In this document: piece after piece, positions 42,240-51,760 of the stretch | Layout: every line of letters starts with the position of its first letter | Position numbering within the stretch: the first letter of the stretch is position 1 | NCBI GenBank assembly: GCA_036768485.1 | Contig: JAVLUZ010000623.1 | Span: 278,556 to 342,555 of the forward strand | Source of the DNA: Mermis nigrescens | Taxonomy: Eukaryota; Nematoda; Enoplea; Mermithida; Mermithidae | Length of the DNA stretch: 64,000 nt | Reading direction: 5' to 3' | Translations under genes and position numbers: made by a program | The notes under the pieces: generated by a model | What the model saw: the letters and a program-made list of their open reading frames with translations, nothing else | Told to the model about the DNA's origin: nothing | The model's database searches: none

Positions 42240-42375
42240 TGAGTGTTACATTAAAAAATGCTACAAAATCTTATTTATTATTTATCGTTCAAAAAGCCGC
42301 ACCTCTCAGAAGTGTCCCGTATAGCTCTAGGGGGTAAACATATGTTAGGGGTACGTATATTATAGGATGCACTAA
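42240..42375 (+). repeat. Fragment of the GTGTAAAG block terminus
   Basis: Shares TTATCGTTCAAAAAGCCGCACC and a degenerate terminal palindrome (TATAGGATGCACTAACCTATG) with the ends of the blocks at 11.9 and 22.6 kb. Confidence 0.5.
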
Positions 42376-42623
42376 CCTATGATTGCATAAGCAAACTTGC
42401 TAACAGCTCTTTGCTATTTTCTTGTGTATTGTCGCTCAATCTTAATTAATCTGCATACAAATCAGGATCAAAAGATGTATTGACAAAGGGGGACACTTTG
42501 AAAACACCTTGTTTTTTACTCCTTTTTAGAATTTTGTTTCAAACTATTAATTGTCACAGATAAATAGATAAATGCTTGCTCTAGTTGGGAAACAGACGCC
42601 TATTTTAGGTCATAAGTTTGCAT

Positions 42624-42920
42624 TTAATAGTACCATATGATGACTGACCCCTTTGACCGATAGTCTTCGGCACATTGTTGGACATAGCGTTCCAAATATC
42701 CTAGCAAGCCATAAGAATACGATGTTGGATATTTTCTCGCGGTTTCTGCAATAGTTGACTCATCAGACCCTGAATAAGTTGCTGCACAATGGGTGACCGA
42801 CATAAATAGCGATAATTTTTCTGACGATTCAATTGTATTCCCAGGCGATCGACAATAACGATTGGCCGATGGTTCTGAGTGACTCACTATTTTACTGGAC
42901 CCTCCTTCGTTTTGTCCCAT
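42624..42920 (-). CDS. Hypothetical protein, 98 aa
   Basis: A minus-strand frame with ATG at 42920 and an in-frame stop just upstream. It begins MGQNEGGSSKIVSHSEPSAN and ends YRSKGSVIIWYY. Base composition and mixed residues look more like coding sequence than the surrounding AT-rich DNA, and it overlaps no recognised repeat. It could be an isolated exon (AG precedes the ATG region), a decayed gene or chance. No family is recognised. It lies between genes 2 and 3 on the opposite strand. Confidence 0.35.
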   Translation of the reverse strand: MGQNEGGSSKIVSHSEPSANRYCRSPGNTIESSEKLSLFMSVTHCAATYSGSDESTIAETARKYPTSYSYGLLGYLERYVQQCAEDYRSKGSVIIWYY

Positions 42921-44180
42921 AGCCCCACTGCATGCCTAACGAGCAGTTCCAATACCTATATCAAATTCAGCGAAGTAGATCCACTCATACATGCGACAGC
43001 GAAATTTTAGGGATTGATGGGATAAAACCCAAAAAAGTAGCAAAATTCAAATCCTGAGTACCGAATTCTGTGGTCTTCGGAATTGTCGGAGGGGTCTAGT
43101 CCCCACGCCTGTGTGTTGTCCCGCTGTCTCGATAGGCCCATCAATGAAATAGTTATAAGATTGCTAAGGTATTGAAGAATTTTAAAGACCCTTCTGCTTC
43201 TAATTTCGCAATACCTAGTCCAAAAAACATTATTGCTTCATTTGTGGCAATCGAACCAACCTATTGATAACAGGATTTTATAGTATTACATATTTTAATT
43301 TCTACGGATTGACGAATAGCAATTTTTTAGTCTTATCCCCAGGCTAAACGTATAGATAGGTACCTACGGTAAATGTGATATGCACCTACAATAATTTGTA
43401 ATCTTGGTCATAAGGAAAGAAGTTTATTTGCAAAAAAGTCACAAAAGATACAAGCGATGAATAATAAGCGGCTTGTAACCTGTTCGATCAATATAGTTTC
43501 AATTAATCAAAATTATGCAGGATTTATCAAAAAACGAATCTAATCGCCAATGACCCTAACGATACTAACAAAGAGTAGGTAGCTACAACAAGTGACCAAA
43601 ATTTTCTAAACTTGCAATTTTCTCAAGCTAAATCTTTGCTTTCTAAAATTTTATAATTTCAAATTTTTATTCGGAGAGGTCGATCCCAATGAAGGTTTTC
43701 TTCAATATAGCGTACACAACTAATTGTGCGAACAAGGTGTTGATAATTTGGCACAGTATCCTGTGAAAATTTTATATTATTTATATTACGCTATACGTAA
43801 TATAAATCTAAATTTAAAATTCAAAATACCACTTAGTTTGTAGAATATCTCTTAGATTATCATTTACCTACATCTTGTCTTTGTTTGGGTCTTTCAAGAC
43901 TATGAGATCGGTGAAATAGTTGGTAGGCTTAGTGAGACAACTTACTTTGCACGTAGTAGGCCGCGAGACGAAATGTCATCTGAGTCATAATCATACGCGG
44001 GCGGGGGAGAGGTCTGAGGGAGTTGAACTTATTAAAACTACCTCGCCCCACACTCCAGAATAGAATTTTTAACACCTTGCGATTCTTCATGATTTTAAGC
44101 CATCAGGGTGCTAAAAAATAGATAGTCAAAATCGTTGGAACCTCACTCCTTTTAGTACTGCGTATTCACAAAAGAGCAGG
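42921..44180. other. Intergenic, no gene seen
   Basis: AT-rich. A MITE-like G-rich scrap near 42985-43110 (ACATGCGACAGCGAAATTTTAG ... CCCACGCCTGTGTG) is the only recognisable feature. Confidence 0.45.
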
Positions 44181-44309
44181 TCTTTGATAGTCTGTGAGCC
44201 AATCTTACGTCGCCGAACAGTTCTAGACCAGATCTACATACATAATCTATTTTTTCAAAAAATGCAGTCCAAAAAAGTTGGTTACCCTGCAGAGCGGATC
44301 TCTGGACCA

Positions 44310-44590
44310 TATATGTCCAGCATGACCGATCTGGGGGCGAGGAATCAGCCAGTCTGGAAGAGGTCGTAAATTGAGCTTTTTTGGGACCAACATGACCTCA
44401 AAAGCTGGCATAAATGCTATCGTTTAAACTACGATATTTCTCACTTTTTTTGTCAATTTCAAGCACTTTTAAAGACAATTTTCAATCTTTATCTCTTTTT
44501 GGCCTTCATTTTGTCTCATTTTCCCTTAGAAATTCATTTTTAATTGTGGGATCTAGGCCCCCTAACCCCCCTGCATGTCAGATCTGGTCC
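44310..44590 (+). repeat. Family C MITE, tandem copy a
   Basis: Begins ATATATGTCCAGCATGACCG and ends CCCCTGCATGTCAG. The core reads TTTTTGGGACCAACATGACC, then AAAAGCTGGCATAAATGC. The flanks TCTGGACC / TCTGGTCC are nearly identical, a possible 8-bp duplication. Confidence 0.65.
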
Positions 44591-44836
44591 TTAAATGCAC
44601 AGCATGGCCAATCTGGGAGAGGGGTCAGGCAGTGAGTTTTTTGGGCCAAAATGACCTCAAAAACTGGTATAAGCGCTAAAATAGCGTTAAAAGTGTTAAA
44701 ACTATGTTATTACACAGTGTGGTCAATTTAAAGAGAATTTTTAATTTTCATCCCTTTTTGCCTTCCTTTAACCCTATTTTCCTGAGGAAATTTCTTGTCT
44801 AAACCCCCCCCACCCCAACTTCCCACGTGCATGTCC
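44591..44836 (+). repeat. Family C MITE, tandem copy b
   Basis: Begins AAATGCACAGCATGGCCAATC and ends CCCACGTGCATGTCCGG, immediately after copy a and in the same orientation. Confidence 0.65.
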
Positions 44837-45199
44837 GGTCTGGACTGGGTATCCGACGCAGTTCCAGCTATATTCTCTACATTCTGTCTCATTCTTCACA
44901 ACAGAGGGGTTGGTGCAAGAACCGATGTTCGCGCGTGATATTTATAAGCGATTTCGACCCAGCCTAGAAATGACAGTGTTTATATATATTTATTGATAAC
45001 TTCAGATAAACCTATTCTCAAAACACGATTTTTGCTTCGCCACTGATAACTATTGTGCGAGAGAGATTTTAAGATGAAAAGTGGCGTGAGTTTTGGGCCC
45101 GAATACAAAATTAGAAACGCAGCACATACTAAATAAGGACCAACCGAGCCAGAATGTGCAATATTTTGCTAGTGGCATACGAGATGAATACTTTGTATC

Positions 45200-45208
45200 A
45201 TATATATT
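45200..45208 (+). promoter_or_regulatory. Possible TATA box of gene 3
   Basis: ATATATATT lies about 30 bp before the proposed gene 3 ATG (45237). The short spacing would leave almost no 5' UTR, so this is weak. Confidence 0.2.
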
Positions 45209-45236
45209 TCGCTATTGATATATTCCACTATCCGTA

Positions 45237-45282
45237 ATGAATGCCGCCGAATGGACAATTCTCCTTAGTGTTCTTCTTGCAA
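45237..45282 (+). CDS. Gene 3 exon 1 (signal peptide)
   Basis: MNAAEWTILLSVLLA plus one base, donor gtatgt at 45283 (phase 1). Same donor and phase as gene 2 exon 1. Confidence 0.6.
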
Positions 45283-48200
45283 GTATGTGAATCATGTGAC
45301 TGATGATGACATGGAACACTTGTGGATCCAGATTTTCCGAACAACATTCTCGGTATCGCAGATTTCCTGAAACTGTCAAAAATAGTCCTTAAAACCCGTT
45401 CTTATGCATTAAGCAATTTTTTGCTCCACTTTTACTAAGTAAAAATAATTCCAGGTGCAAATTTTTTTCTTAACTTCATGAAATTTCCAAAAACATTTTG
45501 TGCGGAATTCGGATGTGCCTGTTCAAATTTCATGTACAATTTACACTTTATTTTTGCAACGCTGGTAACTTGCAGGAAGAAAATATGCGATCCGTACACC
45601 AGAGTATGTCATGCGATCCCAGCCGGCTGGCCAGCTGCCAAGAAGTTACAGAGTAAGATAAAAATTATTAAACTAATCCTTTAGATATAAGGAAAGTTGT
45701 CAATGTGACAAAATAGTTTTTGTAAAATTGCAACGTCGTGTTTGACTGTTTATTCTGTAACTAAAATTCGTTCACTGACTTTATCATTAGGCCTTACTCT
45801 TAAAGTACAATGCTTGTAGCCAGGGGCGTACGCAGGCTTTTTTAAATAGGGGAGGGTTAGTCCAAAATCTGGTGCCCTATATTTCGGGTTTTGTTCGACG
45901 ACACACAAAATAAAGTGTATTTTCTCATATTTCCGAATATACTCTTCATATTCAGCACCTTAAATTTGAATTTTTCGAAAAAATTGCTTTTCTCTCGCAA
46001 TAAACTGCGAAAAATAACGTTTTTAGGTCGCGCTGGAGGCGAACGAACATATGGAAAATATTGTAATTTTAGAAAATGAGATTTTGTGATTTGAGATTAT
46101 AGTAATTAATAAATGAGATTTTTCGGTCGAAGATAGCAATTTTCATTATCTTTTTAGTCATGAGTAAGAGCACTACCTTTTGACCTCTTGCAAGCTATTT
46201 TTATTCTTCGTACTAGCTATTGTTGTTTTGATAAAATGTTTTTTATTCTGTATTTTACTCTTTCCGCGGCTGTACAATTTTTCATGTTTTTGTTGACTTA
46301 TTTTTGCTGTTGCAAAAAAATAAACTTTCAGACTTTCAACTTTAATAATAGTACTGAATAAATGAGATTTTTTGATCTTGCCCTAATTTTTTGAAGTTAA
46401 GGGGGCGGGCGATCACACATGGGCGTAAGGAGTCTGAGGGTATACATGACCGCAGAAGTCTAAAAACCCCCGCAGACCTACAAAAAAACTACAGACCCCT
46501 AGAATTTTATGTTTAGTATCATTTTTGTTGATTTTTTGCGATTTTTTACGATTTCACGTTCCAGAATTTTCTTGCTGATCTTGTATGGGGCGACCACCAT
46601 AGGTAAGCAGCACCGAAATTCTGGGGAGATGTTTTTTCAAAGGTTAAAAAATGATCTCAAAAAGGTGGTATGGCGAAAAAATGCCATTTTTGAACTTTTC
46701 TCGTCGAGCACTATCCATTAGCATCAAAAAATCGCGAAAAAACGAAAAAATTTCAAAAATATAATTATAAGGTATTTTGGTTTTTTGGGGAATATTCGGT
46801 CTTCTATGGGGGTGAATAGCCCAAACCTCCCTCCCACGCCAACGTGTGGGGGATTACCCCCTCCTGCGTACGCCCACGCCTTCAGAACGAGTGCCTTAAT
46901 CATTTTCAGAGGAGAAAGAAACTTCCGAAAATGGTACTCCCGCTACTTCGCCGCACCATTCTTCGATGCCAAATTCGAATGGCGGTATGGTGCATCGCGG
47001 CATGGGTGGCATGGCTTCTCCTCACAGTCCTCCACATCCAAGTCCGCACGGCGGCGGGCATTCCGGTATGGGCGGAATGGGTGCGGCACATTCCGGTATG
47101 GGCGGAATGGGTGCGGCACATTCCGGTATGGGCGGAATGGGTGCGGCACATTCCGGTATGGGCGGAATGGGTGCGGCACATTCCGGTATGGGCGGAATGG
47201 GCGCGGCGCCTACCCCATCAGGGGCCCATTCACTGGCAAACGGCTCAATGGGCGGCATGGGTGGGATGGGAGGAGGCATGAGCGGAATAGCAAGGCGGCT
47301 TGGTTCTTCAATGCCACAGTCAACGGGTCAGGCTAACGGTGCTGGAGGCCAGTCATCGCCAATGTCAATGCCTGGTGGTATGTCGCCCATGATGCAGCCA
47401 AGTCCTCAAATGACGCCTCAACAAATGACGCCTCAACAAATGATGTATCAGCGGATGATGTATCAACAAATGATGCAACAGCAGATGATGGCTCAACAAA
47501 TGATGGCTCAGCGAATGATGGCTCAGCGAATGATGGCTCAACCGTATTATCCAGGCATGGTAAGCGTTTGACGGAAGGGAAAGTAGATAATTTAAGTACT
47601 AATTTTTTACTCTCGAATTTTTCTTTTCAACGCACTCCTTCCGATTTCATATTCGAACTTAAATTACGATTAAAGTTACATATTGCTCATAATTTCGTTA
47701 GCCGAAAGCTATTGATTGATTTTTGAATTGCGCATTTATCCGCAAAGGGCCGTCTACGAATTTTCACTTCTTCTCATTTTTCTGCCAGATAAACATAAAG
47801 TTAATTAAATATGAAAATTGAGCAACTGTTCTGAAATTGTAAGCCTTGGGATTATACATGAACATAGATGAACAGTATGGTCAATCTGGGGAGTCAGCTG
47901 GTTTGGGTAGGCCAAAAGTTGAGTTTTTTGGGCCGAAATGACTTCAAAACTGGTATGAGCGCTAAAATAGCGTCCGTTATTACATAGTTCCTGGTTATTT
48001 CAAAGAACCTTTGAAGGAGTTTTTTAATTTTCATCCATTTCTAGCCTTCATTTTGCTTAATTTTCCGCTGAAAATTTCCAATTTTGCCATTCTAAGGAGG
48101 CCTAGACCCCCAGTGCATGTCTGTTCATGACTGCTCGTTCAGGCCTCCCTATTCCTTGGTTCAAAAATTAAAATAAGGCTTTCGTTTTGACGTGCAGGAT

Positions 48201-51200
48201 TACGTGAGTGATCAGTCAGAAAAAATTTCAAGACGGAAATAAAACTTTTCTTATAAAAAAGGATAAGACTTTATAATTTTCAGATGCCACAGATGGGAGG
48301 TGGAATGTTTCAGTCACCGAATCAAGGCATTAATCCGCTAGTGCCTTTGGTGCCGATTCCCGGTTTTGGATACATGCAGTAACAAAATTAGCTTTAATTA
48401 ATTTTAGCACAGAATTTCAACAAAATATAGTTCGGATTTTTATACATAAGCGTGTCAGATTGCCGTAATAAAAGTAGGGTGTGTTGTTATATCATACAAA
48501 CTCTTTTAGCGATGTGTTGAGTATTATTCAAGCAAATCAAGCTATACATTTGTTTTCGAAAGCAATAAGAAAGTATAAGATATAAAAAAATCGTTCACTG
48601 TCTATTTTTTGTAAAATACTAAAAGCATGCTTTATCGATTAATTTTAGGGTTAGCATTTTGATTTAGGCTTACTATTTCCGCTTTAGTTTATTGCAACAC
48701 AAGGGAATTAGGTACAAAAAATATGTCTAACAAAATGTTCTTATATTTATTTTCGTGGAAACTATAATTTGTAACATAAAATTAAATGAATTACAAATTC
48801 AGTAGTTTACAAGCGGTCTGGTGCGCAGGGTCAGCCAGAGAGCGTTTTGCTGAAAAGAGCCTTTTATAAATGCTGCTATGGCTTAAAAGCGACGTTAATT
48901 TACAATTCCCGATTATTTTCAAGCATTCTTTGAAGAGAATTTTTTATTTTCATCCACTTTTGGCCTGCATTTTGCATTATTTTTCTCAGAAATTTTCCTC
49001 TTTATGTGCATACAGGTATGACTGATTTGGAAGAACATTAAAACGGATTTCTTGAGGATTAAGGGTTTTAAGGGTTTTTGAAGGTCTAGGGTTTTCATGG
49101 TTTTAAATTTGGTAGATTTTATAGTTTTCGAGATTTTGAAGGTGTGTAAAATATTTTTTGAGGATCTAGGCTATACCATAAGATCTATTCAAGTCCATCG
49201 TAATGTTGATTCGTACTGCTTCTTTTGATCTACAAAAATTTATAGACTGCGGCTTTCTGAATGCTGTCTAAAAGCATGATTTAGAATAACGGACTAAGTA
49301 GCTAAGGTTTTTTTAGTTTAAAATTTTGCATTTGAGTAAATGTGAAGCATATTCTAAGTGAAAAGCACGTTAATTCATAATAGAAAGCGAAGAATTATTA
49401 TCATTGGAAATATTGTGAAGATGAAGTTGCATGGGCCAGCTGTGACTTAAACCTAATTTTGTGTTTTTTTAAATACAGTATTACAAAATTGTTCAATGTG
49501 CTTAGCATTTACGCACTGAATTTTTTATCAACTGCTTAATTCTACTCGCTTTTGTTTAATATCATTTACAATCACACCGTAAAACAGTGTCGCTTACGCT
49601 GAAGCTTGCATTATGTTGTGGATTAAATTATTTTGGGAATTGACGAACAACACATTTGCATATTCAGGGTGGCCAATAAAAGAGGTTTCATTCTGATTTA
49701 TCAGGTCATCGTAACCCCGGCTGATGTAAACACGAGACTTCAAAACCGGCTGCTTTAGATAGATAAAAGTGTCTCCTATCAAACCGTGTGAAAAATTTAG
49801 GCCAGATGTCAACGGTTCGGGTGCTACGGCAATTTGTTTACACTATACTTTAATGTTGTTTAAACGCCAATAGCATTATTGGTCCTGCAATAAATTCGCA
49901 TCTTTTTGGCAACTTCCCAAAAATTTTGCAATCAGTTAGACGCGTATCTACTCTAGGAGTTAAAAAATCTGCTAATTAATTTTTTGACAGGATATATTGT
50001 CAAAAATGTTAAGAAAAGGATATCTGCACACGCAGTAATGTGATACAATGCTGAAACTCTGGGGTTTAAACAATGTCAAAGTGAGGTGTAAACAAATTGC
50101 CATAGTGCACGAAGCGCTGACAGCTAGCCAAAATTTTTAACGCGGTTCGAACGAAGACATGTTCACTTATCTCATGCATCTAGTGTCAACGTTTTATGTT
50201 CGCATCAGCTAAAGTTATGACCTATAAATCGGAATGTAACCTTATATATGGGCTACCCTCATACAAGGGCAGCACGAAATTCTAGGGGGTCAGGATGGGT
50301 TAAATCGCCTAAAATGTTACTAAAAATAGAAAGCTGGGGGTGGGTTCTACAGTAATCTGCGGGGGTATTTATAATTCTGTGTGGGGGGGGTATAATCTAT
50401 CTATCTCAGTTTTATTAAATTGGTGTTTAGGCCGTCATACACGATCGTAGAGGAGCCAGGGAAGAAAGGGCAAGTATTTGATCTTTCGTTTGGAGTTGAG
50501 GAACCAGAAGCCATGGAAGTGCCAAAGAAGTAAGTAATCTATAATTTATTTTGTATACAAAAACAATGGCACGACCATTTATTTTTCTGTAATACCGTTG
50601 TCTTTTTGATTAATTCGCTAAAATTGGGAAGATGTACATAAGTCGTCTTTGTGTTTTTTCGCTAATTATAGATACGATATGTATTCTACAATGAATTTTT
50701 CTACAACAGTAGGACTAATAAGGCAATCGTATAGACGATAAATTGATTGATTAATTAACTAATTAATTATTTGTTTAGTTAATTAATTAATTGATTAATT
50801 AATTCAGACTTCATAATGATAAGCCATTTATGATTGAGATTAAAAAGCGTTTTATGTAGTCGAGTGAGATGATGGATCAAGTGGGATGAGTAGTCTAGCT
50901 ATGGAAATTTTGTTTGATCACCTTATTCTAAAGTATATGAACATACGTATGCGTTCTTTTGCATTCGAATCATAAAAGCCGAGACACGGCTGACTTTTTC
51001 TCAGGGAAAATGGTGAAATGGAAGATCTAGACTTTCAATTTTATTGACAAAGCCAAAAGTAAACCAATTTAATTTTCCCCCTGATACATTTTAAACGTGT
51101 TATTGCCAATAAATTCAAGTTTTTCTCCGTATTTATATCTAATTTCATCTTGTTTTTAGAGATGAAAATGTTTTATTGATGCTTAGAAATCCTTAAACAC

Positions 51201-51557
51201 CAGTTTCACATTTTGACTACGCGAGAACCCAAGGTTGGCCGTCCCCATCCCCAGGAATCGTAATTTATTGCCTCCCACGATTTTATGCTAAAGCGTATGT
51301 TTTTAGGCTATTTTTAGTGACTTTTTCATTTTTAACCGAATATCGAAGGCTATTTACCCCATGAGCTGAAAATGACCGACTACCTCCACCCAAAATTTTG
51401 AGCCGTTGCATGCACGCTCACGATATTTTGACCCAGTCGCATTATATTCTTAATTTTATTCTCTTTTAGCAACTTAATACCCGATATATTGACTGGCGTT
51501 GGTCACATTGTTGCAGCGTCTGTCGTCACAACCGTGCCACCGATGACAGATGATTAA
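45237..51557 (+). CDS. Gene 3: secreted Met/Gly/Gln-rich repeat protein, 6-exon model
   Basis: Exons 45237-45282, 45576-45652, 46912-47559, 48284-48378, 50431-50529 and 51470-51557 join to 351 codons (350 aa plus stop). The start MNAAEWTILLSVLLA is signal-peptide-like and split by a phase-1 intron. Residues 17-41 (RKYAIRTPEYVM...) recall the RRYA segment of genes 1 and 2. Residues 42-257 contain five HSGMGGMGAA repeats and Met-Gln-rich MMAQQ/MMAQR repeats. A private exon (258-289, MPQMGGGMFQ...) follows, then the acidic module (KGQVFDLSFGVEEPEAM) and a tail NLIPDILTGVGHIVAA... ending DD. Phases are 1,0,0,2,2. An alternative start of exon 2 (45455) with exon 3 at 46910 is also frame-compatible. 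Function is unknown. Confidence 0.7.
45576..45652 (+). CDS. Gene 3 exon 2
   Basis: Clear acceptor GTAACTTGCAG and donor gtaaga, with GC content well above both flanks. Following exon 1 it reads RRKYAIRTPEYVMRSQPAGQ. A second possibility uses an acceptor at 45454 and a different frame (...CDPYTRVCHAIPAGW), which would also fit downstream. Confidence 0.6.
46407..46590 (-). mobile_element. Small hAT-type MITE in gene 3 intron 2
   Basis: Between CACACATGGGCGTAAGG and TTCTTGCTGATCTTGTATG. Flanks GGGCGATC and GGGCGACC agree at 7 of 8 bases. Body resembles family A termini. Confidence 0.6.
46598..46848 (+). mobile_element. hAT-type MITE family A, diverged copy in gene 3 intron 2
   Basis: CATAGGTAAGCAGC at the left, ACGCCAACGTGTG at the right, with the family core (TGGTATGGCGAAAAAATGCC, CTATCCATTAGCATCAAAAA). 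No matching duplication remains. It ends about 60 bp before exon 3. Confidence 0.72.
46912..47559 (+). CDS. Gene 3 exon 3 (GMGGM and MMAQ repeats)
   Basis: 648 nt in phase 0 from GAG to ATG, donor gtaagc at 47560. The acceptor is TTTTCAGAG; a cut two bases earlier (46910) would alter the incoming phase. Encodes EKETSENGTPATSPHHSSMP, then five GMGGMGAAHS units, a Gly/Met segment and a Gln-Met tract (TPQQM, MMYQQ, MMAQR). Read-through of the donor gives VSV and a stop. Confidence 0.8.
47059..47208 (+). repeat. Coding 30-bp tandem repeat, five units
   Basis: Units at 47059, 47089, 47119 and 47149 are identical at every base, including silent positions; the fifth (47179) has two changes. Each encodes HSGMGGMGAA. 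Confidence 0.93.
47875..48122 (+). repeat. Family C MITE in gene 3 intron 3
   Basis: From AGTATGGTCAATCTGGGGAG, through GGGCCGAAATGACTTCAAAA, to CCCCCAGTGCATGTCTG. Confidence 0.65.
48284..48378 (+). CDS. Gene 3 exon 4 (private Met/Pro-rich exon)
   Basis: Acceptor ATAATTTTCAG, 95 nt (93+2), reading MPQMGGGMFQSPNQGINPLV and ending PGFGYM. Donor gtaaca at 48379 is weak; if unspliced, the protein ends at once (CAG TAA). Genes 1 and 2 have no equivalent separate exon. Confidence 0.72.
48815..49010 (+). repeat. Family C MITE remnant in gene 3 intron 4
   Basis: Shares GTCAGCCAGAGAGCG, TTTTGCTGAAAAGAGCC and CATCCACTTTTGGCC with family C. Both ends are lost. Confidence 0.4.
49594..49836 (-). CDS. 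Hypothetical minus-strand frame in gene 3 intron 4
   Basis: An open frame on the opposite strand with balanced residue use (…SRVYISRGYDDLINQNETSF and on to NIMQASA, stop at 49594). It has an ATG at 49812 but is open further upstream to a TATAG acceptor-like site near 49852, so it may be a 3' exon or transposon remnant. No family is recognised. Its upstream edge falls in an inverted repeat shared with 50087-50109. Confidence 0.3.
   Translation of the reverse strand, partial: QIAVAPEPLTSGLNFSHGLIGDTFIYLKQPVLKSRVYISRGYDDLINQNETSFIGHPEYANVLFVNSQNNLIHNIMQASA
49828..50109. repeat. Inverted repeat flanking a 230-bp spacer
   Basis: GCTACGGCAATTTGTTTACAC at the left is mirrored by GTGTAAACAAATTGCCATAG at the right. 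TGTTTAAAC / GTTTAAACA lie inside the arms on both sides. Confidence 0.6.
50431..50529 (+). CDS. Gene 3 exon 5 (acidic module)
   Basis: Acceptor TTGGTGTTTAG, donor gtaagt, 99 nt (1+96+2), the same length and phases as gene 2 exon 6. Encodes PSYTIVEEPGKKGQVFDLSF and continues GVEEPEAMEVPK. Aligns loosely with SFSIGFELGGV. Confidence 0.82.
50737..50806. repeat. AATTAATT simple repeat
   Basis: About 70 bp of GATTAATTAATT-type sequence in gene 3 intron 5. Confidence 0.85.
51470..51557 (+). CDS. Gene 3 exon 6 (C-terminal tail)
   Basis: Acceptor ATTCTCTTTTAG, 88 nt, reading NLIPDILTGVGHIVAASVVT and ending MTDD, TAA. Aligns with the tails of genes 1 and 2 at D-I-L and the following hydrophobic positions, but lacks the Lys and Arg. 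Confidence 0.8.
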
Positions 51558-51599
51558 TTGCGCATGTGACACATCGTATTCCATTTGTTATTTGATCGT

Positions 51600-51760
51600 C
51601 ACATGGGCAACAAAAAAATCATAGGGGTCCGTTGGGGCGAAATCGCCGGGAATAGTACCCAAAAATTCGATTCTGTTAGGAATCTATCGATTTAGGCCAT
51701 AGTCCGCCAGATTCTCAGGGGGTACAGACAGACCCCAATCCCTACGTTCTTATGTGGTAA
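51600..51760 (+). repeat. G-rich MITE remnant after gene 3
   Basis: TCACATGGGCAACAAAAAAATC to ACGTTCTTATGTGG with GGGGCGAAATCGCCGGGAATAG inside. Same style as 23276-23448 and 50260-50400. Confidence 0.45.

Noticed and set aside
46844..47336. Long frames overlapping the 30-bp repeats in other registers on both strands
   Set aside because: A 30-bp repeat with high GC stays open in several frames. Only the HSGMGGMGAA frame joins the flanking exons in phase and matches the composition of genes 1 and 2.
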